Positions 27,623 through 37,786 are shown, numbered from the stretch's first letter. The stretch: 64,000 nt of DNA from Thalassotalea_H sp040779345 (GCA_040779345.1 JBFONU010000008.1:124001-188000), one strand, 5' to 3'. Program-made: numbers and translations. The notes: a model not told the origin generated them from the letters alone.

Positions 27623-28654
27623 TTAAACATTAGATTTAAGAGCTGAAACTTCTTTCTCTAATGCCTTTATTTTTTTATTAGTTGTTTCAAGTTTTCTTAT
27701 TCTAGCGTTACTTTTTTGCCATTCTTTATTAGGTTGTGCCGGTAAACCTGAAGAATAAACACCACTTTCTGTAATATTTTTCGTTACCATTGCAAAGCCT
27801 GTGAATACACAACCGTCAGTGATATTAATATGGCCATTAACACCAACTAAGCCCGCTAACGTACAATTTTTACCGACCACTGTACTTCCTGCTATCACAC
27901 TGCAGGCCGCCATAGCGGTATTCTCACCAATTTCGACATTATGTGCAATCTGGATTTGATTATCTAAAATAACCCCATCTTTAATAATGGTATCATCTAG
28001 CGCACCACGATCAATGGTCGTACTCGCACCAATTTCAACATTATTTCCAATAACAACTGCGCCTAATTGTGGAATTTTAAGCCATTTCCCCTGATGATTG
28101 GCATAACCAAAACCATCTGAGCCAACAACCGTATTAGCTTGTATTAGGCAATTCTCTCCAATAATCACATCATGGTAGATAGAAACATTTGCCCATAATG
28201 ACGTATTTTTGCCAATTTTTACATTTTTACCGATAAAGCAACCTGCACCAATTGCAACACTTTCAGCAAGTTCAACGCCAGCTTCGATTACGGCATTAGC
28301 ACCAATAGCTACATTAGCTGAAATTTGGGCTGTGCTATCAATAACAGCAGAAGGATGAATGTTTTCAGCTGTTCTAGGGGTAGTGTCTAATAATTGCGCC
28401 AAACGAGCATATCCCAAATAAGGATTTTCCATCACTAAGGCACTTGTTGGACAATCGAGCAAGCAATCCTTGGTGATTATAACGGCACTCGCTTTGGTTT
28501 CTGCGAGTTGTTGTCGATATTTTGCATTAGATAAAAAAGCAATTTGACCATCTCTCGCTTTCATTAATGTCGCAATACTCTCAATGATACTATCTTCATT
28601 ACCATGAACAGTAGCACCAATAATATCAGCAAGTTCTTTTAGTGTGTAACTCAT
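27623..28654 (-). CDS. lpxD: UDP-3-O-(3-hydroxyacyl)glucosamine N-acyltransferase
   Basis: 343 residues (E. coli 341). Adds the second acyl chain in lipid A synthesis. N-terminal uridine-binding domain (MSYTLKELADIIGATVHGN), a hexapeptide beta-helix in the middle with the catalytic region IQIAHNVEIGENTAM, and a C-terminal helix. A strong terminator lies upstream between skp and lpxD, so lpxD probably begins its own transcription unit with fabZ, lpxA, lpxB, rnhB, dnaE and accA. Confidence 0.98.
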   Translation of the reverse strand: MSYTLKELADIIGATVHGNEDSIIESIATLMKARDGQIAFLSNAKYRQQLAETKASAVIITKDCLLDCPTSALVMENPYLGYARLAQLLDTTPRTAENIHPSAVIDSTAQISANVAIGANAVIEAGVELAESVAIGAGCFIGKNVKIGKNTSLWANVSIYHDVIIGENCLIQANTVVGSDGFGYANHQGKWLKIPQLGAVVIGNNVEIGASTTIDRGALDDTIIKDGVILDNQIQIAHNVEIGENTAMAACSVIAGSTVVGKNCTLAGLVGVNGHINITDGCVFTGFAMVTKNITESGVYSSGLPAQPNKEWQKSNARIRKLETTNKKIKALEKEVSALKSNV

Positions 28655-28730
28655 CTATAGCGTAATTCTTAAATAAGTGGAGGCGGATAATCAATAACAA
28701 GTTTAGGCTATTAATTATTTAATAAAAAGA

Positions 28731-28767
28731 AAAAGATACGTTACTTAATTAAAATAACGTATCTTTT
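28731..28767 (-). terminator. Intrinsic terminator between skp and lpxD
   Basis: AAAAGATACGTTA (28731-28743) and TAACGTATCTTTT (28755-28767) form a perfect 13-bp stem with an 11-base loop. On the minus strand it is followed by TTTTTCTTTTTATT. This separates bamA-skp from the lpxD group. Confidence 0.85.
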
Positions 28768-28833
28768 ATCATTTGTGCTTTTTAGCAATAGAAAGAGTCA
28801 TCTAAAAGATAAAAAGCTCACTATTATTTTACT

Positions 28834-29352
28834 TTAGTTTAATTTACTTACTTGCTCAACAACTTGTGAGGTAATGTTGCTGTCAGGTTTAGCAAAAACA
28901 ACCGCTTTTTGCTCTAGTACTAAGTCAATTTTAGATTTAGCCGCAATACCATCAATTGCTTGACGAACTAAAGCAACAATTTTATTGGTTTCTTCGTTTT
29001 GACGAGCACCAGCTTTTTGTTGTAAGTCTTTACCTTTAACTTGGTAGTCTTGGTAATAAGTTGCAATTTTGGTGTCTAATTCTTCAATTTCTTTTTTACT
29101 CATTAAAGAAGAGTCACGTTGTTTCTTTTCTTGATAATACTTAATATCTTTTTCAAGTTGAGCAAGCTCTGCTTTTGCGTCTTTAAATTCAGCTTCTAAA
29201 CTTTGCATAACTGCAGCAGTTTGAGGAAGTTGACTCATTACTTCTTGGAAGTTTACTACAGCAATTTTTTGATCTGCTGCCATTGCCGAACTTGTTAATA
29301 AAGCACCTGATGCAACTGTTGCTAGCGCAATTGATTTAAATAATTTTTTCAA
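28834..29352 (-). CDS. skp: Periplasmic chaperone Skp/OmpH
   Basis: 172 residues with a cleavable signal peptide (MKKLFKSIALATVASGALLTSSAMA). The mature protein is helical and charged, with the long coiled-coil arm (SLEAEFKDAKAELAQLEKD) of the trimeric jellyfish chaperone that carries unfolded outer-membrane proteins to BamA. It lies 64 bp after bamA. Length is near the usual 160. Confidence 0.94.
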   Translation of the reverse strand: MKKLFKSIALATVASGALLTSSAMAADQKIAVVNFQEVMSQLPQTAAVMQSLEAEFKDAKAELAQLEKDIKYYQEKKQRDSSLMSKKEIEELDTKIATYYQDYQVKGKDLQQKAGARQNEETNKIVALVRQAIDGIAAKSKIDLVLEQKAVVFAKPDSNITSQVVEQVSKLN

Positions 29353-29416
29353 TTTTTTCTCCTAACTTAAAGATATTCTTTACACATTTATAATTATATT
29401 GGGATTGATTAAACAA

Positions 29417-31885
29417 TTAAAAGGTTTTACCGATATTAAAGTTAAAGAATTTAGTATCGTCACCTTCTTCATCTTTTAATGCTTTAGCAAAGCTAAAAAT
29501 CATTGGTCCCATAGGGGATAACCATTGTAATGATAAGCCAGCTGAGACACGAAAACGCCCTACATCTGAATAATCATCAATTTTCTCAAACTCTTTAGGA
29601 GCCATGTCTTCGTAATCACTCATTGCAAACTCAGTGTCCCACACATTTCCCGCATCAACAAATAAACTTGTTCTGACACTATTACTAAAGCCTTCATCTA
29701 AAAATGGCGTTGGAACAATTAATTCAATGCCACCAACAACAATTGCGTTACCGCCAACTGAACGTTGAGAAGAAAAAACAACGTCATGATCAGGCCCTAA
29801 GCAACAGCCACTTCCACCCAAAGGATCGGGGGTTCCAGGAATTCGGGTTGGGTAACGATAGATAGCACGTGGTCCGACAATATTCGTTTCAAAGCCACGT
29901 AAGGTATCTGAGCCACCACCGGCGCGAAAGTTTTCCCAGAACGGTAACACTTGATCATTACCATTGATATCACTGTATCCGTTACCATAGCCAAGTTTTA
30001 AGCTGGTTTTAAAGCTCCAGCCTCTTGCTATAGGGAAGTACCACTTAGTATCTAAGTTCACTTTAAAGTAATTCGTATCTGAATTAGGTGTCGTCATTTT
30101 CACCGAGAGTGACTGTGAAGAGCCTGCAGTAGGGAAAGTACCTCGGTTTAATGTAGTACGAGAAATCGCTGCTGTGACATCAAAATTTTCAAACTCTAAC
30201 CCTTCATCAGGATTATCAGGATCTGAGTAAAGTTCATAGAAACTTTGAATTTGTTCATAGGTTTGTAATCGGGTAATTCCATTATGTTTATAGCCAAAAC
30301 CAAAGTTTACACGGACATATTCATTAACAGGAAAACCAAAGTTTACCCCTAATCCATAAGTTTTATTATTATATTCAACAAGGTTTGCATTACCTGCGTC
30401 AAATTCATTGTAAAAAATAGTGCCACCTAATGAAACGGCATCGGTCGTAAAGTAAGGGTCTGTATATGACATGCTCACGCTGCGAGAATAACTCACCGTA
30501 TTAACATTAAACGCTAAACGATTACCGGTTCCAAGAAAGTTATTTTGTTGAATACCAGCATTTAAACTCAGTTTTGTTGCTGAGCCATAACCAACCCCGG
30601 CGGTAAATGAACCAGAAGGTTGCTCCTTCACGGTAAATTCAATATCAACTAAGTCATCTTCTTCTGCAAGTTGGGTAGTTTCAAACTCAACTTCTTCCAT
30701 ATAAGGTAAGCGTTGTAACCAAGCTTTTGAACCTTCAACTAAACTGTTTGATAACCACGCACCTTCCATTTGACGCATTTCACGACGTAGCACTTTATCC
30801 GCAGTGACATGATGTCCTTTAAAGTTTATGCGATTAACATAAATACGCTTACCTGGGTCTACAGAGATATTTAATTTAACTGTGTTATCTTCGTCATTTA
30901 TCTCTGGGATAGTAGTCACTTTAGGATATGCATAACCATAACGTCCTAAAAACTTACTAATCGCTTCTTCGGTATAAGTGACTTCAGCGCCATTATAAAG
31001 CTTACCAGCTCGAAGAGGGTTAATGGCTCGAATGGTTTGCTCAAAGCCCGCCATATCCCCAATAAAATCAACTTCACTGACCGTATACTGCTCACCTTCA
31101 TTAACGTTCAGCGTGATATAAACCGCTTCTTTATTCGGTGTCATTGATACTTGAGTAGAATCAACTTTATATTTTAAATAACCACGATCTAAGTAATAGC
31201 TTTCAATGCTTTCCATATCGCCTTGTAGGGTTTGCTTTTGATAGCGATCTTGCGCCATAAAATCCCACCAAGGTGAATCAAACGTTAACTCTGTTTTTTC
31301 TAACAAGGCTTCATCTGAGAAAATTTCGTTACCAACAATATTAATTTGTTGGATAGCCGCCGCATCACCTTCAGTAAAAACAAACTTTAGATTAACGCGA
31401 TTTCGTGGCAGATGGGTAATTTCAGCTTTAACATCAGCATTGTATTTACCAACACTGTGATAAAAATCTTCTAAACCAACTTCAAGACCTGAAATCACTG
31501 TTTTATCTAGCGTTTCGCCAACACGAATATCTGAACTGTCGAGACTTGAAATAAGCTGTTCTTCTTTCAGATCACTATTACCATCAAAGGTTATTTCACT
31601 GATGGTTTCACGTTCTCTGACTTTAAATACAACACGTTCACCTTCTCTAAAAACAGCAATATCATTAAAGTGCCCTGATTTATACAAGGCCTTAATTGAC
31701 TGAGAGATACGAAAATCGTTGAGTGTATCACCCACGTTAAACGGAATATGAGTTAACGCAGCACCAAGTGCAACACGTTGTAACCCTTTTACCTGAATAT
31801 CTTCAACTTGAAATTCTTCTGCAGCTTGTGCAGTTGTACCTAAAGTACCTAATAGTACCGCTAGGGCAATTTTTTTAATCATCAT
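29417..31885 (-). CDS. bamA: Outer membrane protein assembly factor BamA
   Basis: 822 residues. Signal peptide (cleaved after AQAA), five POTRA domains to about residue 420, and a 16-strand barrel. The DTLRGFETNIVGPRA motif, here LRGF in place of the more common VRGF, is in the substrate-interacting loop L6, and the protein ends FNFNIGKTF with the terminal aromatic expected of outer-membrane barrels. L6 contains a vicinal cysteine pair (GGSGCCLGPDHD), unlike the spaced pair in E. coli. It is preceded by rseP and followed by skp. Confidence 0.97.
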   Translation of the reverse strand: MMIKKIALAVLLGTLGTTAQAAEEFQVEDIQVKGLQRVALGAALTHIPFNVGDTLNDFRISQSIKALYKSGHFNDIAVFREGERVVFKVRERETISEITFDGNSDLKEEQLISSLDSSDIRVGETLDKTVISGLEVGLEDFYHSVGKYNADVKAEITHLPRNRVNLKFVFTEGDAAAIQQINIVGNEIFSDEALLEKTELTFDSPWWDFMAQDRYQKQTLQGDMESIESYYLDRGYLKYKVDSTQVSMTPNKEAVYITLNVNEGEQYTVSEVDFIGDMAGFEQTIRAINPLRAGKLYNGAEVTYTEEAISKFLGRYGYAYPKVTTIPEINDEDNTVKLNISVDPGKRIYVNRINFKGHHVTADKVLRREMRQMEGAWLSNSLVEGSKAWLQRLPYMEEVEFETTQLAEEDDLVDIEFTVKEQPSGSFTAGVGYGSATKLSLNAGIQQNNFLGTGNRLAFNVNTVSYSRSVSMSYTDPYFTTDAVSLGGTIFYNEFDAGNANLVEYNNKTYGLGVNFGFPVNEYVRVNFGFGYKHNGITRLQTYEQIQSFYELYSDPDNPDEGLEFENFDVTAAISRTTLNRGTFPTAGSSQSLSVKMTTPNSDTNYFKVNLDTKWYFPIARGWSFKTSLKLGYGNGYSDINGNDQVLPFWENFRAGGGSDTLRGFETNIVGPRAIYRYPTRIPGTPDPLGGSGCCLGPDHDVVFSSQRSVGGNAIVVGGIELIVPTPFLDEGFSNSVRTSLFVDAGNVWDTEFAMSDYEDMAPKEFEKIDDYSDVGRFRVSAGLSLQWLSPMGPMIFSFAKALKDEEGDDTKFFNFNIGKTF

Positions 31886-31913
31886 AAAATATAAACTTAA
31901 CTACTTTTTTTAT

Positions 31914-33269
31914 TTATAATCGCGATAAATCGTTAAACAATGCGATACTCATTAACCCTAATAACGCTAGTGTACCAAATTTAAATCCAATTTCTTGAAT
32001 TTTTTCAGGTACTGGTCTACCGGTAAAAAGTTCTATAAGGTAATAAACTAAATGCCCGCCATCAAGTACGGGCACAGGTAAAATATTAATTATTCCTAAA
32101 TTAATACTAATCAAGGCTAAAAAGCCTAAAAAATATACAAAACCATAACCGGCATGATCTCCTGCCCCTTGGGCTATTGCGATAGGACCACTAAGGTTTT
32201 TCACTGAAACATCACCAGTAATTAACTTACCAATCATACTAAAACTCAAGGTGACCAACTGCCATGTTTTATCTAAGCTCTCATTAATGGCGCCAATAGG
32301 CCCATATGAGAGTTCAAACTGGTATTCTTTTGGATAGGGATCTGATTTAGAGGCTAAGCCCAAATAACCAATACGCTTTCCATTTCTTTCAATACCATCG
32401 GGTATTGCTTTTACAGTGATAATCTTTCCAGCTCGTTCTACCGTTATTTCTACTGTTTGTTGGGGGAACTGCTTTATGGAATCTGAAAATTTTTGCCAAA
32501 CATTGTTCACCATAATACCGTTGACCGACAAAGGTTTATCGCCTACTTTTAATCCTGCTTTCTCAGCCGGGCTACCTTTTTCTATAACGATAATTTCATT
32601 ATGTACTGTAGGCCTATAGGGCATTAAACCAATGCTTTCTATCGCTGATATTTTTTCGGGTGAAAACTGCCACTGACTAATATCGAGCTGATGTAACACA
32701 GGAGAAACACTATCTTGGTTTATCGTTTTAATATCAAGCGTAGCTTCACCTATATTGGCAACTAAAGCCAAATTTACATCTTGCCAGTCACGTATTTTTT
32801 GCCCTGCTATTTCAACAATTTCACTATTATTAGCAACATTTGCCTTCGCAGCTATGGATTGCGCAGTAACCTGCCCAACAACGGGCTTAATACTAGGGAC
32901 GCCTAATAAAAACATCAAATAGAAAGCAAATATTGCAAAAATGAAATTAGCTAATGGCCCAGCCGCAATAATCGCGATACGTTGATAAACCGTTTTACTG
33001 TTAAAGGTGTTATTTTTATCCTCAGGGAGAACATCATCAACACGCTCATCCAGCATTTTGACATAACCACCTAAAGGTATCAGAGCAATAACAAACTCGG
33101 TGCCGTATTTATCAACTTTTCGCCAAAGAGGTTTACCAAAACCTATCGAAAAACGCTCAACTTTAACGTTATTTTTACGTGCTACCCAAAAGTGACCATA
33201 TTCATGTACTGTTATTAAAATTCCTAATGCAACAATAAATGAGGATAAGTTCCAAATAAAATCAATCAT
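31914..33269 (-). CDS. rseP: Intramembrane zinc protease RseP
   Basis: 451 residues (E. coli 450). Site-2 protease that cleaves anti-sigma factor RseA and signal-peptide remnants in the inner membrane. The first transmembrane helix carries VHEYGHFWVARK with the HExxH zinc site; two PDZ domains occupy about residues 110-310; PVLDGGHLVYYLIEL near the C-terminus gives the third zinc ligand. Its start overlaps the dxr end by 8 bp. Confidence 0.97.
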   Translation of the reverse strand: MIDFIWNLSSFIVALGILITVHEYGHFWVARKNNVKVERFSIGFGKPLWRKVDKYGTEFVIALIPLGGYVKMLDERVDDVLPEDKNNTFNSKTVYQRIAIIAAGPLANFIFAIFAFYLMFLLGVPSIKPVVGQVTAQSIAAKANVANNSEIVEIAGQKIRDWQDVNLALVANIGEATLDIKTINQDSVSPVLHQLDISQWQFSPEKISAIESIGLMPYRPTVHNEIIVIEKGSPAEKAGLKVGDKPLSVNGIMVNNVWQKFSDSIKQFPQQTVEITVERAGKIITVKAIPDGIERNGKRIGYLGLASKSDPYPKEYQFELSYGPIGAINESLDKTWQLVTLSFSMIGKLITGDVSVKNLSGPIAIAQGAGDHAGYGFVYFLGFLALISINLGIINILPVPVLDGGHLVYYLIELFTGRPVPEKIQEIGFKFGTLALLGLMSIALFNDLSRL

Positions 33270-34509
33270 CCAAAGAGCTTACCTTATTTACACTGTTTCT
33301 TTGCTGATTCATCATTTTCTCAACTATGGTGTGAGCATATTTTCTTGCTGAATTATCCAAGAAAAGCACTTCATCAATATTATCTACCTTTTCTGAGACA
33401 AATTTTTTCACAGAAGTTTCATTTATTTTAAATATATCGGTAAATTTAATGTAATTGTTCAAAAAGGCATCAACGGCGATTTCATTTGCAGCATTAAGTG
33501 CAGTACAAGCAGCTTGTCCTTGCTTACACGCCTCAATAGCTAACTTTAAGTTAGGGTAACGCGCATAATTAGGTTGTTCAAAATCAAATGAAGGGGTATT
33601 GAAAAAGTCTAAAGGCTCAACCCCCGAATCAATGCGCTCAGGAAATGCTAAGGCATGTGCAATGGGGGTTCGCATATCAGGATTTCCCATTTGAGCGATA
33701 ACAGAGCCATCTTTATATTGCACCATAGAGTGAATCGTACTTTGCGGGTGTAATACAACTTGAATATCATCTGGTTCAACATTAAATAACCATTTAGCCT
33801 CAATAAACTCTAGGCCTTTATTCATCATAGTCGCTGAATCAACAGAAATTTTTCGTCCCATATCCCAGTTGGGATGTGCGCACGCTTGCTCAGGTGTGAC
33901 ATCAGCAAGTGCTTCAATTGCTTTAGTTCTAAAGGGTCCACCGGAGCCGGTTAATAATATTTTACTTACCCCATTATCCGTTAATTGACAGCTGCCAACC
34001 GCTTGTTGAGCCGCAATGGGTAAGCTTTGAAATATCGCATTATGTTCACTATCGATTGGTAATAATTCAGCACCTGACTTGTTAACTGCATCAATAAATA
34101 TTTGCCCTGAAGTCACTAACGCTTCTTTATTGGCAAGTAACACTCGTTTACCTGCTTTTACCGCAGAAAGTGTTGGCAGTAAACCCGAAGCTCCTACTAT
34201 AGCAGCCATCACAGTATCAACATCTTTCGATTGAGCAATGTCACACAATGCGTTTTCACCAGATAGAACGTTTATTTGATCAAGACCAAATGCGACTAAT
34301 TTAGCTTTTAAGTCTTTTGCTGAAGTTTGACAAACCACTACAGCAATAGCTGGAGAGAATTCGCAGCATTGTTCAAATAGCTTAGTGACATTATTATTGG
34401 CAGATAAAGAAGTAATTGAAAACTTCTCTGGGTGACGTCTGACAACATCTAAAGTACTTTCACCAATAGACCCTGTTGAGCCTAATATACAAAGGTTACG
34501 AATTGGCAT
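33262..34509 (-). CDS. dxr: 1-deoxy-D-xylulose 5-phosphate reductoisomerase
   Basis: Second enzyme of the MEP isoprenoid pathway. 415 residues from ATG 34509; an in-frame TTG at 34515 would add two. NADPH-binding CILGSTGSIGESTLDVV, NKEALV, LPIDSEHNAIFQ and LTGSGGPFR are all present, as are GRKISVDSATMMNKGLE and the metal ligands. Starts 5-11 bp after cdsA and overlaps rseP. A gene order of uppS-cdsA-dxr-rseP is the standard one. Confidence 0.97.
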   Translation of the reverse strand: MPIRNLCILGSTGSIGESTLDVVRRHPEKFSITSLSANNNVTKLFEQCCEFSPAIAVVVCQTSAKDLKAKLVAFGLDQINVLSGENALCDIAQSKDVDTVMAAIVGASGLLPTLSAVKAGKRVLLANKEALVTSGQIFIDAVNKSGAELLPIDSEHNAIFQSLPIAAQQAVGSCQLTDNGVSKILLTGSGGPFRTKAIEALADVTPEQACAHPNWDMGRKISVDSATMMNKGLEFIEAKWLFNVEPDDIQVVLHPQSTIHSMVQYKDGSVIAQMGNPDMRTPIAHALAFPERIDSGVEPLDFFNTPSFDFEQPNYARYPNLKLAIEACKQGQAACTALNAANEIAVDAFLNNYIKFTDIFKINETSVKKFVSEKVDNIDEVLFLDNSARKYAHTIVEKMMNQQRNSVNKVSSLDD

Positions 34510-34520
34510 AAACAATTAAC

Positions 34521-35387
34521 CTACCAGCCAAGATATGCATAGCATAATGCAAAGATAGGAGCCGTAGCAGTGAGGCTATCAATTCTATCTAATACTCCTC
34601 CATGACCGGGTAAAATAGAACCACTGTCTTTTATGCCTGCTTGGCGCTTAAACATACTTTCATTTAAATCACCTAATACTGAAATTGTTGTGATAAAGGC
34701 CGTTATTCCGATCACTAAAGCAAATTGCTTTGGATTCCACGCTAAATTAACACCAAGGATAGCCACGAGAATACAGGCAAAAATAACCCCACCTATGAAG
34801 CCTTCTGTCGTTTTTCCAGGGCTAACATTAGGCATTAACTTATGCTTACCAATTGATTTACCTACAAAGTAGGCGCCGACATCAGCGCTCCACACCATCA
34901 AAAATAAAAACATAATGAGCTGCGCACCATGATATGGGTCATTGTTATAATCATTGGTTCGAAGCACTACAAATGCTAGCCAAGTAGGCACTAAAGTTAA
35001 CCAGCCAAAAACACCACGAATCGAGCGATGGCTAGACCAAAATTTACTATAACGAGGATATAAAAATGTCAGAGCAGCAGATAAAAACCACCACGCAACA
35101 GCAAGCCATAAGATATATTGGATCATCATTTCTAATTGCGCTTGATTGTTCCAAAGGCTTGTTAATGGAAAGTAGAACCAAATAGTAGATATTAGAAAAA
35201 TAGTCGTAAAGACAAATGCAATACGTCGACGGTTGTTTTTAAAGCCCATTAACGGGCCCCACTCCCAAGCACCAATAGCCATAACCGCCATAATGAACAA
35301 GGAAAAATATTCTAATGACATATGAAAGATTGCTGCAATAGCTAATGGAGCTAAAAGCAATGCTGTAATAATACGTTGTTTTAACAA
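34521..35387 (-). CDS. cdsA: Phosphatidate cytidylyltransferase
   Basis: 288-residue membrane enzyme that makes CDP-diacylglycerol. The start is TTG at 35387, supported by an AAAGGG ribosome site 7 bases upstream and by the family N-terminus MLKQRIITALLLAPLAIAA. Several transmembrane helices; the CdsA signature is SMFKRQAGIKDSGSILPGHG followed by GVLDRIDSL, intact. 54 bp after uppS. Confidence 0.95.
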   Translation of the reverse strand: MLKQRIITALLLAPLAIAAIFHMSLEYFSLFIMAVMAIGAWEWGPLMGFKNNRRRIAFVFTTIFLISTIWFYFPLTSLWNNQAQLEMMIQYILWLAVAWWFLSAALTFLYPRYSKFWSSHRSIRGVFGWLTLVPTWLAFVVLRTNDYNNDPYHGAQLIMFLFLMVWSADVGAYFVGKSIGKHKLMPNVSPGKTTEGFIGGVIFACILVAILGVNLAWNPKQFALVIGITAFITTISVLGDLNESMFKRQAGIKDSGSILPGHGGVLDRIDSLTATAPIFALCYAYLGW

Positions 35388-35441
35388 ACGATAACCCTTT
35401 TGTAATTTCTATTGTAATTTTTTTGGTTTTAGTTTACTGTT

Positions 35442-36197
35442 TTAATTACAATTTTTAACTTGTTCACCTGTTTTTCCAAAGCGTCTTTCTCGCTGGTCAA
35501 AACATTCAAACGCTTTAAGTAATTCATCTTCTTTAAAGTCAGGCCACAAAGTCTCTGTAAAGTAAAACTCAGCATAGGCAGCCTGCCATAGTAAAAAGTT
35601 ACTAATGCGAAAATCTCCGCCGGTCCTTATTAATAAATCAAGCTCAGGTAAGCCCGTTAAACTCGTATGACAGTCTAATGATTGCTCATTGATATCATCA
35701 AGAGATAATTGTCCGTCGCTGACTTTTTTAGCCAATTGCTTGGCCGCATTTGTGATATCCCAACGACCACCATAATTAGCAGCGATAGACAGTACCATAG
35801 CATTGTTATTTTCTGTTAGCTTTTCTGCATCCGTAATTTTTTTTATTAATTTATCAGAAAAGCGGCTAAGATCGCCTATCACCTGAAATCGGATATTGTT
35901 TTTATGGAGTTTTTTGACTTCACGAGTAAGAACAAACATAAACAAATCCATCAATACACTAACTTCTTGTTCTGGTCTTTGCCAATTTTCGCTACTAAAA
36001 GCAAAGAGTGTTAATGCCTTAACCCCTTGCTTTCTTGCAGTGGAAACAACAGCTCTAACTGATTCAACACCATTTTTATGACCAATGACTCGAGTTTTAC
36101 CTCGTTGTTGAGCCCAACGGCCATTACCATCCATAATAATGGCAATATGCTGAGGGACGACAACGTCATTAATTTCTTGTGGTTGCTGATCTGACAC
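35442..36197 (-). CDS. uppS: Undecaprenyl diphosphate synthase
   Basis: 251-residue cis-prenyltransferase that makes the C55 lipid carrier for peptidoglycan and O-antigen. HIAIIMDGNGRWAQQRG carries the catalytic Asp; FAFSSENWQRP and LIRTGGDFRISNFLLWQAAYAE are classic. Start is GTG at 36197. The 93-bp gap after frr contains a terminator. Confidence 0.97.
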   Translation of the reverse strand: MSDQQPQEINDVVVPQHIAIIMDGNGRWAQQRGKTRVIGHKNGVESVRAVVSTARKQGVKALTLFAFSSENWQRPEQEVSVLMDLFMFVLTREVKKLHKNNIRFQVIGDLSRFSDKLIKKITDAEKLTENNNAMVLSIAANYGGRWDITNAAKQLAKKVSDGQLSLDDINEQSLDCHTSLTGLPELDLLIRTGGDFRISNFLLWQAAYAEFYFTETLWPDFKEDELLKAFECFDQRERRFGKTGEQVKNCN

Positions 36198-36238
36198 GCA
36201 AACTCCGTTTAATCGATAGTTTTTTCAAACTAAATAAA

Positions 36239-36272
36239 AACGCCGTATTTATAAATGATTAAATACGACGTT
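36239..36272 (-). terminator. Intrinsic terminator between frr and uppS
   Basis: AACGCCGTATTTA (36239-36251) pairs with TAAATACGACGTT (36260-36272); the single mismatch becomes a G-U pair on the minus-strand RNA. The stem is followed on that strand by TTTTATTT. It ends the pyrH-frr transcript. Confidence 0.8.
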
Positions 36273-36290
36273 ATCAAGTAAGTTAGGAAA

Positions 36291-36848
36291 TTATATTTCC
36301 ATTAACTCTGCTTCTTTTTCGGCTAGAATCGCATCAACTTGCTTGACGTAAGTATCTGTAATTTTCTGAATTTCATCTTCTACTTGATGCATTTCATCAT
36401 CACTAATTTCTTTATCTTTATTCAATGATTTAACATCTGAATTAGCATCACGGCGAATATTACGGATCGCAATTTTACTGTTTTCGCCTTCACCTTTCAC
36501 CACTTTGACTAAATCACGACGACGCTCTTCTGTTAATGGTGGTAATGGAATTCGGATCAATGTTCCTTGAGACATTGGATTTAACCCTAAATCTGAAGAC
36601 ATAATCGCTTTTTCAACAGCACTGATCATCGATTTATCAAAAACAGTTACTGCAAGCGTGCGAGCGTCAGGAACAGAGATATTACCGACTTGGTTTAATG
36701 GCGTGTCTGAGCCATAATATTCAATGGTAATATTATCAAGTAATGAGGCATGTGCTCTACCTGTTCTGACCTTATTTAAGCTTGTTTTAAACGCTTCAAT
36801 ACTTTTGCCCATTCTGTCCTGAGCGTCTTGTTTTATTTCATTTAACAC
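36291..36848 (-). CDS. frr: Ribosome recycling factor
   Basis: 185 residues as in E. coli. Splits the post-termination ribosome with EF-G. Starts MLNEIKQDAQDRMGKSIEAF and has the RTGRAHASLLDNI and IRNIRRDANSDVKSL segments of the three-helix domain. 33 bp after pyrH. Confidence 0.98.
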   Translation of the reverse strand: MLNEIKQDAQDRMGKSIEAFKTSLNKVRTGRAHASLLDNITIEYYGSDTPLNQVGNISVPDARTLAVTVFDKSMISAVEKAIMSSDLGLNPMSQGTLIRIPLPPLTEERRRDLVKVVKGEGENSKIAIRNIRRDANSDVKSLNKDKEISDDEMHQVEDEIQKITDTYVKQVDAILAEKEAELMEI

Positions 36849-36881
36849 TTTGATAATCCTTAAAACTATTTACTAAAATTA

Positions 36882-37622
36882 TTAAGCCAAGTTTTCAGCA
36901 TGATCGATGATTGTACCTTCATCTTCACCCATAATAACGGCTTTTAATGCACCTGGTTTATTCATATTAAAAACACGAATTGGCATATTATGATCGCGTG
37001 CTAACGTAAATGCCGCCAAGTCCATCACTTTTAATTCTTTTTCTAACACTTCTTGATACGTTAAGTGACTGTATAATTCTGCATTTGGATCTTTTACTGG
37101 ATCGGCTGAGTATATACCGTCCACTTTTGTTGCTTTTAACACCACATCGGCTTCTATTTCAATACCGCGTAAACAAGCAGCAGAATCTGTGGTGAAAAAT
37201 GGGTTACCTGTACCAGCACTGAAAATAACGACACGACCTGACTTTAATAAACTGATACCTTCTGCCCAGTTATAACGATCACAAACACCGGCTAAATCAA
37301 TGGCCGACATCAAACGTGCATTCACAAAGGCACGGTGAAGTGCATCACGCATGGCTAAACCGTTCATCACCGTTGCTAGCATCCCCATTTGGTCACCTAC
37401 TACTCGGTTCATGCCTGCTTCAGCAAGACCTGCACCACGAAATAGATTTCCCCCACCAATAACTAAACCGACTTGAATGCCCATTTCAATAAGTTCTTTA
37501 ATTTCTTGTGCCATGCGGTCTAAGATTTTCGGATCGATTCCGAATCCTTCATCTCCCATCAGGGCTTCACCACTAAGTTTTAAAAGAATTCGACGATATG
37601 TAGGTTTTGGGTTGATGCTCAT
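36882..37622 (-). CDS. pyrH: Uridylate kinase
   Basis: 246-residue hexameric UMP kinase of the amino-acid kinase fold. RRILLKLSGEALMGDEGFGID at the start, VIGGGNLFRG, and DSAACLRGIEIEADVVLKATKVDGIY match the family. Unlike tsf upstream, it is set off by a 336-bp gap with two terminators and so probably has its own promoter, shared with frr. Confidence 0.98.
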   Translation of the reverse strand: MSINPKPTYRRILLKLSGEALMGDEGFGIDPKILDRMAQEIKELIEMGIQVGLVIGGGNLFRGAGLAEAGMNRVVGDQMGMLATVMNGLAMRDALHRAFVNARLMSAIDLAGVCDRYNWAEGISLLKSGRVVIFSAGTGNPFFTTDSAACLRGIEIEADVVLKATKVDGIYSADPVKDPNAELYSHLTYQEVLEKELKVMDLAAFTLARDHNMPIRVFNMNKPGALKAVIMGEDEGTIIDHAENLA

Positions 37623-37665
37623 AGAGTATACGTTCCTGATCAGATCTAAATTTTAGATGTAAAAA

Positions 37666-37691
37666 AGCCGCGGTCGAAATTAACCGCGGCT
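37666..37691 (-). terminator. Second terminator downstream of tsf
   Basis: AGCCGCGGT (37666-37674) and ACCGCGGCT (37683-37691) form a 9-bp GC-rich stem with an 8-base loop, followed on the minus strand by TTTTTTA. It lies just ahead of pyrH. The rest of the 37623-37958 gap holds the other terminator and presumably the pyrH promoter, with no gene. Confidence 0.8.
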
Positions 37692-37786
37692 ATTTTAATA
37701 CGTTTAGCTCACTACCGAAAGACAAAACTGAAAAAACTCACTTTTATTATTCTTTTTTTATGCTACACACGAAAAAACTGTAAAAA

